This document shows, in pieces, positions 41,065 to 51,665 of a stretch of 64,000 nt of DNA. The notes under the pieces were generated by a model that saw only the letters and a list, made by a program, of their open reading frames with translations, searched no databases and was not told where the DNA came from. The translations under genes were made by a program, and so were the position numbers. The first letter of the stretch is position 1. Each line of letters starts with the position of its first letter. The DNA comes from Xenorhabdus hominickii. Lineage in GTDB: Bacteria; Pseudomonadota; Gammaproteobacteria; Enterobacterales; Enterobacteriaceae. The stretch is from contig NZ_NJAI01000003.1 in NCBI RefSeq assembly GCF_002632725.1, positions 276,933 through 340,932 on the forward strand, read 5' to 3'.

Positions 41065-41104
41065 AACCAGCCTTAATATGTGTAGCATATTGGGCTGGTT
41101 TTTG
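41065..41104 (+). terminator. Terminator or attenuator between tgt and yajC
   Basis: AACCAGCC and GGCTGGTT enclose a second stem AATATG/CATATT; five T residues follow. In E. coli the genes are co-transcribed, so this may be partial termination that sets a lower level for secDF. Confidence 0.75.
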
Positions 41105-41185
41105 ATCGAGCCACTGTCGATTTTCGATAACAATTTTCGAGGGCTATGTGATAACCATGTCTTCGATAACAATGAGGGAAATTTA

Positions 41186-41518
41186 ATGAGTTTTTTTATT
41201 TCTGAAGCTGCGGCAGCTTCTGGTGCGCAAGCTCAGGGGAACCCATATTCTCTGATTATCATGCTGGTTGTTTTCGGTTTGATTTTCTATTTCATGATCC
41301 TGCGTCCACAACAAAAACGTACCAAAGAACATAAAAAATTGATGGATTCCATCTCCAAAGGGGATGAAGTGCTGACTTCTGGTGGTTTGGTTGGGCGTGT
41401 CTCTAAAGTGTCAGAAACAGGCTATGTTGTGATTGCCTTGAATGACACCACAGAAATAACTGTCAAACGTGACTTCGTTGCTGCCATTCTGCCGAAAGGT
41501 ACAATGAAGGCTATTTAA
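41186..41518 (+). CDS. yajC: YajC, accessory subunit of the SecDF translocase complex
   Basis: 110 residues, the E. coli length. The frame is open from 41078, but ATG 41186, with GAGGG upstream, gives the conserved start [20 protein letters not shown]. One membrane helix ([19 protein letters not shown]) then [20 protein letters not shown]. It precedes secD by 28 bp. Confidence 0.96.
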   Translation: MSFFISEAAAASGAQAQGNPYSLIIMLVVFGLIFYFMILRPQQKRTKEHKKLMDSISKGDEVLTSGGLVGRVSKVSETGYVVIALNDTTEITVKRDFVAAILPKGTMKAI

Positions 41519-41546
41519 TTTTCCGATTTTCCCGAAGGGAACTGCC

Positions 41547-43394
41547 GTGTTGAACCGTTATCCTTTGTGGAAGTATCTGATGCTGATCGCTGCGATCCTC
41601 ATCGGTTTGCTTTATGCACTTCCCAACCTTTATGGTGAGGATCCGGCTGTACAAATCACTGGCGCGCGAGGCATCGCCGCCAGTGAAAAAACGCTGGACC
41701 AAGTCCGTAATGTTTTAGAAAAAGACCAAATCAAGAGCAAGTCTATTGCACTGGAAAATGGGGCAATTCTTGCTCGTTTCAGTAATTCTGATGTTCAGCT
41801 CCGTGCCCGTGAAGCGCTGGTTTCTGCATTGGGTGAACAGTATGTTGTAGCGCTGAACCTTGCACCTGCGACACCTGGCTGGTTAAGCAAAGTCGGTGCT
41901 GAGCCGATGAAATTGGGGCTTGATCTGCGTGGTGGTGTTCACTTCTTGATGGAAGTGGATATGGAAACTGCCCTGAGCAAGTTACAAGAACAGAACATTG
42001 ATAGCTTACGCATTGAGTTGCGTGATCAAAACATTCCTTATTCTACTATCCGCAAAATTGATAATTACGGCGTCGAAGTTCGTTTCCGTGATGGCGACAC
42101 ACGTTCTAAAGCTGACAGCTATCTTGAGCCTCGTCACCGTGATTTAGTGTTCTCCACGGGTGCAAACAACGTGCTGAAAGTTGTCATGAGTGATGAGCGC
42201 CTGCGTGAAGCCCGCTCTTATGCTGTGCAGCAAAACATCACTATTCTGCGTAATCGTGTTAACCAATTAGGGGTTGCTGAACCTCTGGTTCAACGTCAGG
42301 GTGCTGACCGTATTGTTGTTGAACTGCCAGGTATTCAGGATACCGCCCGCGCGAAAGAGATCCTCGGTGCAACCGCAACACTGGAATTCCGTTTGGTCAA
42401 TTCCAATATTGACCAGAATGCGGCGCAGGCTGGCCGCATTCCGGCTGATTCAGAATTGCAGTATACCCGCGATGGTAACCCTGTTGTACTGTACAAGCGT
42501 GTTATCCTGACAGGTGATCACATCACTGACTCCACTTCGAGCACTGATGAGAATGGCTACCCACAGGTTAATATCTCTTTGGATAGTGCTGGTGGCACGG
42601 CAATGTCTAATTTCACCAAAGATAATTTGCAAAAACCAATGGCAACGCTGTTTGTAGAATACAAGGACAGCGGTAAGAAAGATGCTAACGGCCGAGCACT
42701 TTTGGTTAAGAAAGAAGAAGTCATCAACATTGCTACCATTCAGTCACGCTTGGGTAACAGTTTCCGCATTACGGGAATTGGTAACCCTGCTGAGGCTCGT
42801 CAGTTATCACTATTGCTACGTGCAGGTGCGTTGATTGCACCAATCCAGATTGTGGAAGAGCGTACCATCGGGCCAACTCTGGGCTTGCAGAATATTGAGC
42901 AAGGTCTTGAGGCATGTTTGTGGGGCTTGATTTCTTCCATCCTGTTCATGGTGATTTACTATCGCAAGTTTGGTTTTATCGCGAGTAGCGCACTGCTGGC
43001 TAACCTGGTTCTGATTGTGGGTATCATGTCCTTGTTGCCGGGAGCGACACTGACCATGCCGGGGATTGCAGGTATCGTCCTGACACTTGCTGTGGCCGTG
43101 GATGCGAACGTTTTGATAAACGAACGTATCAAAGAAGAGTTGCGTAACGGGCGCACTGTACAGCAGGCTATCCATGAAGGTTACAAAGGTGCGTTCTCCA
43201 GTATTATCGACGCAAACCTGACTACGCTGATTACCGCCGTGATCTTGTATGCTGTGGGAACAGGCTCTATCAAGGGCTTTGCTATCACAACCAGCATCGG
43301 TGTGGCGACTTCAATGTTCACCGCCATTGTGGGAACACGTGCAATCGTGAACCTGCTGTACGGTGGCAAGCGTATCAATAAGCTGTCAATTTAA
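41547..43394 (+). CDS. secD: SecD, protein-export membrane subunit
   Basis: RND-type partner of SecF that uses the proton gradient to pull proteins through SecYEG. 615 residues from GTG 41547, as in E. coli. One N-terminal membrane segment, the large periplasmic P1 domain with [18 protein letters not shown], and five C-terminal membrane segments including [18 protein letters not shown]. The operon continues with secF, whose start lies 10 bp downstream. Confidence 0.98.
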   Translation: MLNRYPLWKYLMLIAAILIGLLYALPNLYGEDPAVQITGARGIAASEKTLDQVRNVLEKDQIKSKSIALENGAILARFSNSDVQLRAREALVSALGEQYVVALNLAPATPGWLSKVGAEPMKLGLDLRGGVHFLMEVDMETALSKLQEQNIDSLRIELRDQNIPYSTIRKIDNYGVEVRFRDGDTRSKADSYLEPRHRDLVFSTGANNVLKVVMSDERLREARSYAVQQNITILRNRVNQLGVAEPLVQRQGADRIVVELPGIQDTARAKEILGATATLEFRLVNSNIDQNAAQAGRIPADSELQYTRDGNPVVLYKRVILTGDHITDSTSSTDENGYPQVNISLDSAGGTAMSNFTKDNLQKPMATLFVEYKDSGKKDANGRALLVKKEEVINIATIQSRLGNSFRITGIGNPAEARQLSLLLRAGALIAPIQIVEERTIGPTLGLQNIEQGLEACLWGLISSILFMVIYYRKFGFIASSALLANLVLIVGIMSLLPGATLTMPGIAGIVLTLAVAVDANVLINERIKEELRNGRTVQQAIHEGYKGAFSSIIDANLTTLITAVILYAVGTGSIKGFAITTSIGVATSMFTAIVGTRAIVNLLYGGKRINKLSI

Positions 43395-43404
43395 GGAGCA
43401 CGTT

Positions 43405-44373
43405 GTGGCACAGGATTACACTGTTGAACAATTAAACTATGGGCGTAAAGTCATCGACTTTATGCGCTGGGACAACGTTGCCTTTGGTATTTCGTTACTG
43501 TTATTGGTCGCTTCTATTGTCATGATAGGAGTTCGCGGGTTTAACTGGGGGCTTGATTTTACTGGTGGTACGGTAATCGAAATTAACCTGAGCAAACCTG
43601 CGGATCTTGATAAGATGCGAGAAGGCCTGACAAAAAATGGCTTTTCTGATGCACTCTTGCAAAACTTTGGCAGCAGCCGTGATGTTATGGTTCGTATGCC
43701 GCCAGTATCAGGCAATGCAGGGCAAGAACTGGGTAATAAAATTATCTCAGTCATCAATGCCGATATCGATAAAGAAGCAACCGTTAAGCGTGTTGAATTT
43801 GTCGGCCCGAGCGTAGGCAGTGAGCTTGCGCAGACCGGGGCGATGGCACTGTTGGTAGCACTGATCAGTATCCTGATTTATGTCGGATTCCGTTTTGAAT
43901 GGCGTTTGGCATTGGGAGCGGTTATCGCACTAGCCCATGACGTGGTTATTACATTGGGTATACTGTCGTTATTCCATATTGAGATTGACCTGACAATTGT
44001 GGCATCTCTGATGTCTGTTATCGGTTACTCATTGAACGATAGTATCGTTGTGTCGGATCGTATTCGTGAGAACTTCCGCAAAATACGCCGTGGTACTTCG
44101 TATGAAATCACGAACGTCTCTCTGACCCAGACACTGAGCCGTACCATTATGACGTCAGCAACGACACTGTTGGTCGTGATGATGCTTTACATCTTTGGTG
44201 GCGAAATGCTGAAAGGCTTCTCATTGGCAATGTTAATCGGGGTTTCCATCGGTACAATATCTTCTATCTATGTGGCGTCAGCACTGGCGTTGAAATTGGG
44301 TATGAAGCGCGAACATATGATTCAGCAGAAAGTTGAGAAAGAAGGGGCAGATCAGCCTTCCATTCTTCCTTGA
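43405..44373 (+). CDS. secF: SecF, protein-export membrane subunit
   Basis: 322 residues (E. coli 323) from GTG 43405, preceded by AAGGAG; the frame is open from 43363, but that part overlaps secD. Conserved start [35 protein letters not shown], and the membrane motif [20 protein letters not shown]. Terminator downstream. Confidence 0.97.
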   Translation: MAQDYTVEQLNYGRKVIDFMRWDNVAFGISLLLLVASIVMIGVRGFNWGLDFTGGTVIEINLSKPADLDKMREGLTKNGFSDALLQNFGSSRDVMVRMPPVSGNAGQELGNKIISVINADIDKEATVKRVEFVGPSVGSELAQTGAMALLVALISILIYVGFRFEWRLALGAVIALAHDVVITLGILSLFHIEIDLTIVASLMSVIGYSLNDSIVVSDRIRENFRKIRRGTSYEITNVSLTQTLSRTIMTSATTLLVVMMLYIFGGEMLKGFSLAMLIGVSIGTISSIYVASALALKLGMKREHMIQQKVEKEGADQPSILP

Positions 44374-44396
44374 TTGCTTAGCATACCTTACTAAAA

Positions 44397-44431
44397 CACC
44401 CTGTTAGTACTCACTGACAGGGTGTTTTTAT
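44397..44431 (+). terminator. Terminator of the secDF operon
   Basis: CACCCTGTTAGT and ACTGACAGGGTG pair over 12 bp (one G-T) followed by TTTTTATTAT. Confidence 0.9.
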
Positions 44432-44482
44432 TATCACTTCAAGGTACACTGTTATCCCTTCGGTTAACTGTCAGGAAACGAT

Positions 44483-44932
44483 ATGCATTGCCCATTTTGC
44501 GCAGCCGTTGATACTAAAGTTATTGATTCCCGTTTGGTTGGGGATGGCTCACAAGTGCGCCGTCGCCGTCAGTGCTTAGAATGTCATGAGCGCTTCACTA
44601 CGTTTGAGGTTGCAGAACTGGTGATGCCGCGAGTTATTAAAAGTGATGATATTCGTGAGCCTTTCGACGAAGAAAAATTGCGTCGCGGAATGCAGAAAGC
44701 TCTGGAAAAGCGTCCTGTCAGCTCTGATGATGTGGAAACAGAGATTAGCCACATTAAATCACAGGTACGGGCAACAGGAGAGCGTGAAATTCCGTCAAAG
44801 ATGATCGGGAATTTCGTGATGGATGCACTGAAAAAGCTTGATAAGGTCGCTTATATTCGCTTTGCATCTGTTTACCGTAGCTTCGAAGATATCCGTGAAT
44901 TCGGTGAAGAAATAGCCAAATTACAAGACTAA
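44483..44932 (+). CDS. nrdR: NrdR, transcriptional repressor of ribonucleotide reductase genes
   Basis: 149 residues, E. coli length. N-terminal zinc ribbon [17 protein letters not shown]...[12 protein letters not shown] (four cysteines), then the ATP-cone domain ([20 protein letters not shown]), which senses ATP/dATP. First gene of nrdR-ribD-ribH-nusB-thiL-pgpA, 5 bp ahead of ribD. Confidence 0.98.
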   Translation: MHCPFCAAVDTKVIDSRLVGDGSQVRRRRQCLECHERFTTFEVAELVMPRVIKSDDIREPFDEEKLRRGMQKALEKRPVSSDDVETEISHIKSQVRATGEREIPSKMIGNFVMDALKKLDKVAYIRFASVYRSFEDIREFGEEIAKLQD

Positions 44933-44937
44933 ACACC

Positions 44938-46128
44938 ATGACTCCCGATGAAAAAATGACCCTTAATGCACAAATGACCCCAGATGAAAAATATATGTCT
45001 CGTGCGCTGGCATTGGCGTATCTGGGACGATTTACGACATCACCGAATCCGAATGTAGGTTGCGTCATCGTTAAGGATGATTACATTGTGGGTGAAGGTT
45101 TTCATTTACGGGCTGGTGAACCTCATGCTGAAGTTCATGCTCTCCGTATGGCTGGCGACAAGGCAAAAGGGGCGACGGCCTATGTGACTCTTGAACCATG
45201 CAGCCATCACGGCAAAACCCCTCCTTGCGCTGATACTTTGATTGAAGCGGGAGTCAGTCGCGTAGTGGCGGCAATGCAAGATCCGAATCCACAGGTTGCC
45301 GGACGGGGATTGTATAAGTTGCAGCAGGCAGGTATTGCTGTTGAGCATGGTGTGATGATGGAACAAGCAGAAGCGGTGAACAAAGGGTTCTTCAAGCGGA
45401 TGCGTACCGGTTTTCCTTATCTGCAACTCAAAATGGGAACATCACTGGATGGGCGTACCGCATTAGCCTCAGGGGAAAGTAAATGGATTACCTCACCTGA
45501 AGCCCGTCAAGACGTGCAAAAATTGCGGGCACAATGCAGCGCAATTCTGAGTACCAGCGCAACCGTATTGGCTGATGACCCTTCCTTGACTGTCCGCTGG
45601 AATGAGTTAGGCGCGGAAGTTCAGGCAATTTATCCTCAAGAAAATTTACGTCAACCAATCAGGATTATTGTTGATAGTCAAAATCGTGTGACACCACAGC
45701 ATCAAGTTGTGCAGCAAACGGGGCAATGTTGGTTAGCACGTACTTCCATTGATGAACAGATGTGGCCCGATAATGCAGATCAAATCTTATTGCCTGCACG
45801 TCCCTTACCAGATTTAGCATATAAGGCTGGAAATAACCTTGAACAGAGTACAGGGATTGATCTGGTATTGTTGATGATGCTACTCGGTAAACGTCAAGTG
45901 AACTCGGTGTGGGCAGAATGTGGGCCAGCATTGGCCGGAGCATTGTTATCGCTAGGATTAGTGGATGAACTGATTCTTTATATGGCACCGAAAATATTGG
46001 GCAATAGTGCTCGTGGATTGTTTGATATCCCGGAATTGCAGAAATTATCAGATGCGCCTGAATTCACACTGTTTGATGTGAAGCAAGTTGGCCCTGATTT
46101 GCGCTTACGCCTGCGTCCAGTTTATTAA
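44938..46128 (+). CDS. ribD: Bifunctional riboflavin biosynthesis deaminase/reductase RibD
   Basis: Deaminates the pyrimidine product of GTP cyclohydrolase II, then reduces the ribosyl chain. 396 residues against 367 in E. coli. Deaminase zinc site in HAEVHALRMAG and LEPCSHHGKTPPC; reductase domain from about residue 160 (KMGTSLDGRTALASGESKW). The N-terminus carries a duplicated segment: MTPDEK at codons 1-6 and again at 13-18, so the true start may be ATG 44974, giving 384 residues; neither site has a strong ribosome-binding site. No FMN riboswitch was recognised upstream. Confidence 0.96.
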   Translation: MTPDEKMTLNAQMTPDEKYMSRALALAYLGRFTTSPNPNVGCVIVKDDYIVGEGFHLRAGEPHAEVHALRMAGDKAKGATAYVTLEPCSHHGKTPPCADTLIEAGVSRVVAAMQDPNPQVAGRGLYKLQQAGIAVEHGVMMEQAEAVNKGFFKRMRTGFPYLQLKMGTSLDGRTALASGESKWITSPEARQDVQKLRAQCSAILSTSATVLADDPSLTVRWNELGAEVQAIYPQENLRQPIRIIVDSQNRVTPQHQVVQQTGQCWLARTSIDEQMWPDNADQILLPARPLPDLAYKAGNNLEQSTGIDLVLLMMLLGKRQVNSVWAECGPALAGALLSLGLVDELILYMAPKILGNSARGLFDIPELQKLSDAPEFTLFDVKQVGPDLRLRLRPVY

Positions 46129-46179
46129 AGCAATCAACTTGGTCGCGCTGATTATGAAATAAAAATCGGGTACTCGGAA

Positions 46180-46213
46180 CGTCTTGATTTAAGTTTGAAC
46201 ATAAATCAAGACG
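46180..46213. other. 12-bp-stem hairpin between ribD and ribH
   Basis: CGTCTTGATTTA and TAAATCAAGACG are perfect inverted repeats around a 10-nt loop in the 148-bp spacer. No T-run follows; it may be an operator or an mRNA-processing structure. Confidence 0.6.
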
Positions 46214-46276
46214 CAGAGAAAAAGAATGTGATAAGATCCGCGCCCCTGCGGATATGAATAAGGTATAAGGACGGCT

Positions 46277-46747
46277 ATGAACGTAATCAAAGGTGTTGTT
46301 GCAGCTCCTGAAGCCCGCATCGCCATTGCGATTGCCCGCTTTAACAACTTCATAAATGACAGCCTACTGGAAGGGGCCTTGGATGCGCTGGAGCGTATCG
46401 GTCAAGTTTCTTCAGACAATATCACCGTAGTATGGGTTCCGGGTGCTTATGAATTGCCACTGGCGGTCAAAGCACTGGCTGAGTCCCAAAAATATGACGC
46501 GGCTATTGCTCTGGGAACTGTTATCCGTGGTGGTACAGCCCATTTCGAATATGTTGCTGGCGAGTGTAGCTCTGGTTTATCTAATGTGGCGATGACCAGC
46601 AATATTCCTGTTACATTTGGTGTTCTGACAACCGAAAATATTGAGCAGGCAATTGAACGCGCTGGCACTAAAGCGGGCAATAAGGGCGCGGAAGCTGCCT
46701 TGACCGCATTGGAAATGATCAATGTAATTAAAGCCATTAAAGGCTGA
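46277..46747 (+). CDS. ribH: 6,7-dimethyl-8-ribityllumazine synthase
   Basis: Penultimate riboflavin enzyme; forms icosahedral or smaller capsids. 156 residues, E. coli length (named ribE there). Typical motifs: [36 protein letters not shown], and [19 protein letters not shown] with the catalytic His. Sits between ribD and nusB (29 bp). Confidence 0.97.
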   Translation: MNVIKGVVAAPEARIAIAIARFNNFINDSLLEGALDALERIGQVSSDNITVVWVPGAYELPLAVKALAESQKYDAAIALGTVIRGGTAHFEYVAGECSSGLSNVAMTSNIPVTFGVLTTENIEQAIERAGTKAGNKGAEAALTALEMINVIKAIKG

Positions 46748-46776
46748 GTTTTCTAGTTTTAATTAAGGGGAATTTT

Positions 46777-47193
46777 GTGAAACCTGCTGCTCGTCGTCGT
46801 GCTCGTGAGTGTGCTGTCCAGGCAATTTATTCATGGCAATTATCCAAAAATAGTATTGCTGATGTTGAATTGCAGTTTCTGTCAGAGCAGGACGTAACCG
46901 GTGTTGATGTCACCTATTTCCGTGAGTTGCTATCCGGGGTAGCGGTCAATGCTACAAAATTGGATACTTTGATGGCACCTTATCTTTCTCGTCAACTTGA
47001 AGAGTTAGGTCAGGTGGAAAAAGCCATCTTGCGCGTTGCGATGTTTGAACTAAGCTTTCGTGATGATGTTCCCTACAAAGTGGCTATTAACGAAGGTATC
47101 GAACTGGCAAAAACGTTTGGTGCTGAAGATAGCCATAAATTCGTGAATGGGGTATTGGATAAAGCTGGCCCGGCAGCACGTAAGAAAAAGTGA
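46777..47193 (+). CDS. nusB: NusB, transcription antitermination factor
   Basis: 138 residues (E. coli 139) from GTG 46777 behind AAGGGGA. Binds boxA RNA with NusE in rRNA antitermination. Conserved start [20 protein letters not shown] and the segment [20 protein letters not shown] followed by [12 protein letters not shown]. Confidence 0.97.
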   Translation: MKPAARRRARECAVQAIYSWQLSKNSIADVELQFLSEQDVTGVDVTYFRELLSGVAVNATKLDTLMAPYLSRQLEELGQVEKAILRVAMFELSFRDDVPYKVAINEGIELAKTFGAEDSHKFVNGVLDKAGPAARKKK

Positions 47194-47235
47194 TTGCTTG
47201 TCAGGAGTTCCCCATTATAACTCGATGATTTTATA

Positions 47236-47261
47236 CATAAGGCCGGTATTCCGGCCTTATG
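47236..47261. terminator. Perfect hairpin between nusB and thiL
   Basis: CATAAGGCCGG, TATT loop, CCGGCCTTATG: an 11-bp perfect GC-rich stem. No T-run follows, so it may be a partial terminator or a processing site. Confidence 0.6.
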
Positions 47262-47294
47262 TGCTCATCGTTAGTCAATTTTTGGAATTCTATT

Positions 47295-48341
47295 ATGGCA
47301 TGTGGTGAATTTGACCTCATTGCACGTTATTTCAATCGCCATGTCATTCGCCGACGTGATGTAAGTCTAGGGATTGGTGATGATTGTGCGCTGATGACCG
47401 TTGCAGATAAGCAAGAACTCGCGGTAACAACGGATACGTTAGTTTCTGGTGTTCATTTCCTTCCTGATATCTCACCAGAGGATTTGGCCTATAAAGCTCT
47501 GGCTGTCAATATCAGTGATCTGGCTGCTGTTGGAGCAGATCCAACTTGGGCATCTCTTGCTTTAACGTTACCGACCGTCAATGAGGATTGGTTAAAACGA
47601 TTCAGTGATAGTTTGTTTGAACAACTAAACTATTACGGTATGCAGTTGATCGGTGGGGATACCACAAAAGGCCCCATGAGTTTGACTCTCACTGTACATG
47701 GTTTGGTTCCGGCAGGTAGGGCGTTACGCCGTGCGGGTGCGAAGAACGGAGACTGGATTTATGTGACCGGGACGTTGGGTGACAGTGCTGCAGGACTTGC
47801 TCTGTTGCAAGAGCACCTGACAGTGGAAGATACCGCGATCCATAACTGGTTGGTTAGACGCCATCTTCGCCCGCAACCACGGGTTTTACAGGGGCAGGCA
47901 CTGCGTGATCTGGCCTCTTCGGCAATTGATCTGTCTGATGGCTTGATTTCTGATCTCAATCACATCCTGACAGCCAGCCAATGTGGCGCACGTATTAATC
48001 TGGATGCGTTACCGTATTCGGAAGCACTACAACAATATGTTGCTCCAGGGCAAGCATTGAAATGGGCGTTGAGTGGTGGGGAAGATTATGAATTGTGCTT
48101 CACCGTGCCAGAGCTTAACCGTGGTGCATTAAATATGGCATTAGCTCATACAGGCGCAAGTTTCTGTTGCGTTGGGCAAATCAGGCCAGAATCAGAAGGT
48201 ATCCGCTACTTTAACAACAACGAAGAAATTGAGCTGGATCTGAAAGGCTTTGACCATTTTAAAACTGATAAAAAGCCGGTAATACCTTGTTCGGTAGCAC
48301 AGCAGACAGAAAATGACCAAACGGAGGGAACGCATGGATGA
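47295..48341 (+). CDS. thiL: Thiamine-monophosphate kinase
   Basis: Phosphorylates thiamine monophosphate to the active diphosphate. 348 residues from ATG 47295 (frame open from 47259; [13 protein letters not shown] is the conserved start). Motifs: [59 protein letters not shown]. About 23 residues longer than E. coli ThiL at the C-terminus (ending TEGTHG). Its stop overlaps the pgpA start by 8 bp, indicating translational coupling. Confidence 0.96.
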   Translation: MACGEFDLIARYFNRHVIRRRDVSLGIGDDCALMTVADKQELAVTTDTLVSGVHFLPDISPEDLAYKALAVNISDLAAVGADPTWASLALTLPTVNEDWLKRFSDSLFEQLNYYGMQLIGGDTTKGPMSLTLTVHGLVPAGRALRRAGAKNGDWIYVTGTLGDSAAGLALLQEHLTVEDTAIHNWLVRRHLRPQPRVLQGQALRDLASSAIDLSDGLISDLNHILTASQCGARINLDALPYSEALQQYVAPGQALKWALSGGEDYELCFTVPELNRGALNMALAHTGASFCCVGQIRPESEGIRYFNNNEEIELDLKGFDHFKTDKKPVIPCSVAQQTENDQTEGTHG

Positions 48342-48825
48342 TGCGAAACGCCGCCTAAAAATGAGTAATCCGTGGCATTTATTGGCGACGGGTTTCGGCA
48401 GTGGTTTATCGCCGATTATGCCGGGCACAATGGGTTCAGTGGTGGCGATCCCTTTTTGGTTACTGTTGGTGCAGTTGCCTACCTGGGGAATTTGGTTAGC
48501 TATCTTGTTGGGTACAGTCATTGGTTGCGTGATTTGCCAAAAAGCAGCCGATACCATGCAGGTGGACGATCCCGGTTGTGTCGTTTGGGATGAATTCATT
48601 GGTATGTGGATCACATTAATGGCAATCCCAGTGCTCAACTGGCAATGGGTGTTGGTTGGCTTTGTGGTATTCCGCATTTTCGATATGTGGAAACCGTGGC
48701 CGATCCGCTGGTTTGACCGCTATGTAAAAGGCGGGGTCGGTATCATGCTGGATGACATTATCGCGGCGATATTTTCGGTTGTGGTGATCTGGCTATTGAA
48801 TTTCTACCAACTATTGCCTTTCTGA
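48334..48825 (+). CDS. pgpA: Phosphatidylglycerophosphatase A
   Basis: Dephosphorylates phosphatidylglycerophosphate in the inner membrane. Starting at ATG 48334, 6 bp after GGAGGG, gives 163 residues; the in-frame ATG at 48313 precedes that ribosome-binding site. Hallmarks: [34 protein letters not shown] and [17 protein letters not shown]. Overlaps thiL by 8 bp. Confidence 0.95.
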   Translation: MDDAKRRLKMSNPWHLLATGFGSGLSPIMPGTMGSVVAIPFWLLLVQLPTWGIWLAILLGTVIGCVICQKAADTMQVDDPGCVVWDEFIGMWITLMAIPVLNWQWVLVGFVVFRIFDMWKPWPIRWFDRYVKGGVGIMLDDIIAAIFSVVVIWLLNFYQLLPF

Positions 48826-48869
48826 GTATTCTGCCTTTCTGAATCTTCGCTTTTATCGTTGTGATAATT

Positions 48870-48909
48870 AATAAATTAGCCACTGGAACTAGTGGCTAAT
48901 TTATTTTTA
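48870..48909. terminator. Terminator after the ribD-pgpA cluster
   Basis: AATAAATTAGCCACT and AGTGGCTAATTTATT form a 15-bp perfect stem around GGAACT, followed by TTTT; also suits the converging pcp remnant. Confidence 0.88.
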
Positions 48910-48927
48910 TCGACGGCTTATTTGTGC

Positions 48928-49571
48928 TCAGTGCGTTGCCCCGCCTATAACAGTGATATCTGATTTATTGCTCCATGCTGTTTCAACAGTGATTTTTAAT
49001 GCCTTCGTCATTAACTCCAGAGCTATGCTTGGTTGATGGGAAAATTTTGCGGATTGTTCTGGTAAATAAGGAACGTGAATAAATCCACCACGTATGGAAG
49101 GATAATTCTGAGTTAAATGATGCAATAAGCCATACATAACATGATTACATACAAAGGTTCCGGCGGTTTGGGAAACCGAAGCGGGAATACCTGCTGTATT
49201 TAACGCTTTCACGATTGCCTTGATGGGCAGAGTAGAAAAATAAGCGGCAGGGCCACCCGCAATAACGGGGGTATCAATTGGCGATTGCCTGCATTATCAG
49301 GAATTCTTGCATCATTGATATTAATTGCGACGCGCTCTACGCTGATAGCCGTTCTGCCTCCCGCCAGCCCGACAGCAATCACCAGTTCAGGCTGGTACTT
49401 ATTGATAGCGGTATAAAGCTGCTGCAAGGATATATCGAAAACACAGGAAAGTTGGCAAATTTCAACTTTCTTATCAGCGAATTGGTATCCCTGCAATGGC
49501 CTGCTGGCTTCCCATGATGGATTAATTGCTTCCCCACCGAAAGGCTCAAATGCTGTGATTACCGAGACGTT
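48928..49571 (-). pseudogene. pcp: Pyrrolidone-carboxylate peptidase, frameshifted and lacking a start codon
   Basis: Pcp removes N-terminal pyroglutamate from peptides. The minus strand reads VITAFEPFGGEAINPSWEAS, then GLAGGRTAISVERVAININ, then shifts frame near 49275 and continues [36 protein letters not shown] and [12 protein letters not shown]. Catalytic Glu, Cys and His codons are all still present, one on the left and two on the right of the shift. Loss of 4 bp from an ATTG-type repeat would explain the shift (inference). The usual ATG is absent: upstream the frame runs into the DUF979-like remnant, so the 5' end was also lost by deletion. Confidence 0.88.
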
Positions 49572-49983
49572 CAGAACTTTCTTGCCGTTGTTCTGGTGTA
49601 CGTTGATGATAGTTTCCTAAACGAACCCCGCCAAACCCTGCCAGAAGTGCCATAACAACCACCAATATTCCAACACTGACATGAGCGATTTTCTGGGCAT
49701 GAGTTTCATCAGTGACCCAAATCGCCACCAGATCGCCACTCCATTTCCCTACTAAAAAGATGAAACCATACAGTGCCCAAAATAGCCCTGTAGTTAAACG
49801 ACGGGGATTCGCTTTGTCACGCCATGACATGACCGCGACAGCGAGCAAAAGAAGCCCTGCCAACACATAGAGATAAAACCGATCATGATGACGGCGATCC
49901 CGATCAGAGGCCAAAAATTGATGGTTTGCTGCATATTTTACTTCCCCATAGATAAGTTTATCGTTGTTATGTTGTTGGCTCAC
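49546..49983 (-). pseudogene. Truncated DUF979-like membrane protein
   Basis: 145 codons with a GTG start and no ribosome-binding site. Membrane segments FYLYVLAGLLLLAVAVMSW and LFWALYGFIFLVGKW, then VSVGILVVVMALLAGFGGVR, resemble the N-terminal part of DUF979 proteins (normally about 300 residues), which commonly accompany DUF969 and pcp. The frame stops in the pcp sequence, which it overlaps out of frame by 26 bp, so the distal half was deleted. The hydrophilic first 35 residues may not be original. I infer a remnant of a DUF969-DUF979-pcp operon. Confidence 0.6.
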
Positions 49984-50630
49984 ATGGTGACTTTTGTTAA
50001 ATCATTTTTTGTATTGTTGAACAAAATAAATAGTGAGTGATTAACTAATAGGCAAATAAAATTCACATGGAATTATAAAAATGGAATGCAGATCACTTTT
50101 TAAGGGATATATAGTGAACGGATTCAACCAATCGCTTAAAAGTAAATTAATAAATAAAGTTGGAAAATAGAGATGATTGTCTGATGAATAAATAGGGGTA
50201 TTTTTGATAAATAGTAATTTAAAATTTTATTTTTAGTGTAATTAAAATATATTTTTAATTGGTTTATTATTTTTAAGTTTTTTCTATTGGACATCCATTA
50301 ATGTAAAATTATTTATATATTATTAATTTATGTCAATTGCTAATTAAATAATACCAATTCATAATGTATTTATTAAAAGACGATTTATTTTGTTTTTATA
50401 GTGTTATTTTATGGTGTTATGAATAATAATAAAAAATATTTTTATCTAAATTTTTTGAATTTATAAAAATAAATTAACGTTCGGTAGTTCTTTGTTTTAT
50501 GTATTTATAATTGGGTGTTTTTATCATCTGTAAATACGGTTTTTTTCTATTACATATTTTAATTTTGTTTGAGAAAGAAATGAGAGTTAGCACAGCGTGT
50601 AGCTTTTCTTTAAGGGGAAAGGAGTAAGTA
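49984..50630. other. Very AT-rich non-coding stretch
   Basis: About 650 bp with long A/T runs and no credible open frame. Composition like this upstream of secondary-metabolite genes is typical of H-NS-bound DNA (inference). Confidence 0.5.
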
Positions 50631-50825
50631 GTGAATCAGTTTGAATATTATTATCAGTGGAAAATTGATGACTTGATGAAACTGGAGGAAGCGGTTAGTG
50701 AGGAGAGTTCACATCTCAATGATACTCTCAGCGGGCGGGATCCCGATGTAGAAAGGCTTAATGAAGAAATATATTTAGAAATAGTCAACGATGTTAAAGA
50801 AGAATACGGGATAAATTTTATTTAA
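50631..50825 (+). CDS. Small acidic protein of unknown function
   Basis: 64 residues from a GTG at 50631 directly behind a strong ribosome-binding site (GGGGAAAGGAG). The sequence is acidic and predicted helical (MNQFEYYYQWKIDDLMKLEE at the start, VERLNEEIYLEIVNDVKEEY near the end), without signal peptide or membrane segment. I do not recognise a family. It lies alone in AT-rich DNA about 1.8 kb before the NRPS gene. Confidence 0.5.
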   Translation: MNQFEYYYQWKIDDLMKLEEAVSEESSHLNDTLSGRDPDVERLNEEIYLEIVNDVKEEYGINFI

Positions 50826-51092
50826 ATCCTAAATTTCCAAGTTATCTTAAGGTGTATGAATATATTTATGATTCAACAAGTATATTTTTATCCCAATATT
50901 TTTATATTCGCTATATGGATAATATATTTTATGAAAAATCCACAGTGTGGCGAAATTTATTATTAGATGAGGTGTTTCCCCTTTTTTATTATTGATAACT
51001 CTATTTATTTATATTTGTTTTTTTTTACATAAACCTACATCTTTTTTTATTGACAGAGAAAAGAATATTTTTATACGTGGGAAAAAGGAAAA

Positions 51093-51335
51093 ATGTATGC
51101 TGCACGTTATACTCAATTAGACGCTGTTCATGTTTCTGATATTTTGTTTTTAAGAACTTATGGGTTTGGTGAAAACAACAACTTGGTTATTCATGTTTTC
51201 GAACCTAGTATCCTTGATATTCTTATTTCAAGAATAGGTAAAGATTATTTGTTGGCCTTTATGGCTAAATATCTCATTCAAGGAAAAGAGTTAGCCAGTT
51301 CGGTCGATTTTCAACGCCCTGTGCTCCCTTTTTGA
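51093..51335 (+). CDS. Small protein of unknown function
   Basis: 80 residues from ATG 51093, with AAGGA just upstream (spacing short). Composition is protein-like, not low-complexity (MYAARYTQLDAVHVSDILFL at the start, RIGKDYLLAFMAKYLIQGKE near the end). No signal peptide; no family recognised. About 270 bp after the 50631 gene, same strand, and upstream of the NRPS gene. Confidence 0.45.
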   Translation: MYAARYTQLDAVHVSDILFLRTYGFGENNNLVIHVFEPSILDILISRIGKDYLLAFMAKYLIQGKELASSVDFQRPVLPF

Positions 51336-51502
51336 AAGACAACTTAGGAGTATTAGACAAAAAGACAGTTACACATATCGCATATTTCTAATATTGGCCA
51401 TAACCATATACTCGTATTTTGAGCTGCCTTGAACAACGAAACTGCGGGAAATAACCGTCTTGCCATATGACGTTTGAGCAGCAGATCCAACAAACTTAGT
51501 CA

Positions 51503-51619
51503 GATGAGTCCTGTAGCCCGCTCTTTTTTTCTCGTGGCAAAAACCTGCCAGTTTTGGCAGAGATTTCTCCTGTCCGTTACGTGCTGAACGATAAGAGGAT
51601 TGAGTGATTTGCTTCCCAT
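51503..51619 (-). CDS. Possible 39-residue peptide with strong ribosome-binding site
   Basis: GGAGGG (minus strand, 51630-51635) lies 10 bp before ATG 51619, and the frame runs 39 codons to a TGA, beginning MGSKSLNPLIVQHVTDRRNL. A longer 98-codon frame on the same strand (51369-51665) overlaps it but has no ribosome-binding site. Either may be chance; this short one is slightly better supported. Confidence 0.25.
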
Positions 51620-51665
51620 GATTTTTATTCCCTCCATAAGTGTTTTCTCTTCCCCCTTTCTCCAT

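Noticed and set aside
46129..46276. Possible FMN riboswitch before ribH
   Set aside because: Only a simple 12-bp hairpin is present; the conserved multi-helix RFN junction sequences were not found here or before ribD.
51369..51665. 98-codon minus-strand open frame
   Set aside because: No ribosome-binding site at its ATG; a shorter frame with GGAGGG upstream overlaps it. No family recognised, so not called as a gene.
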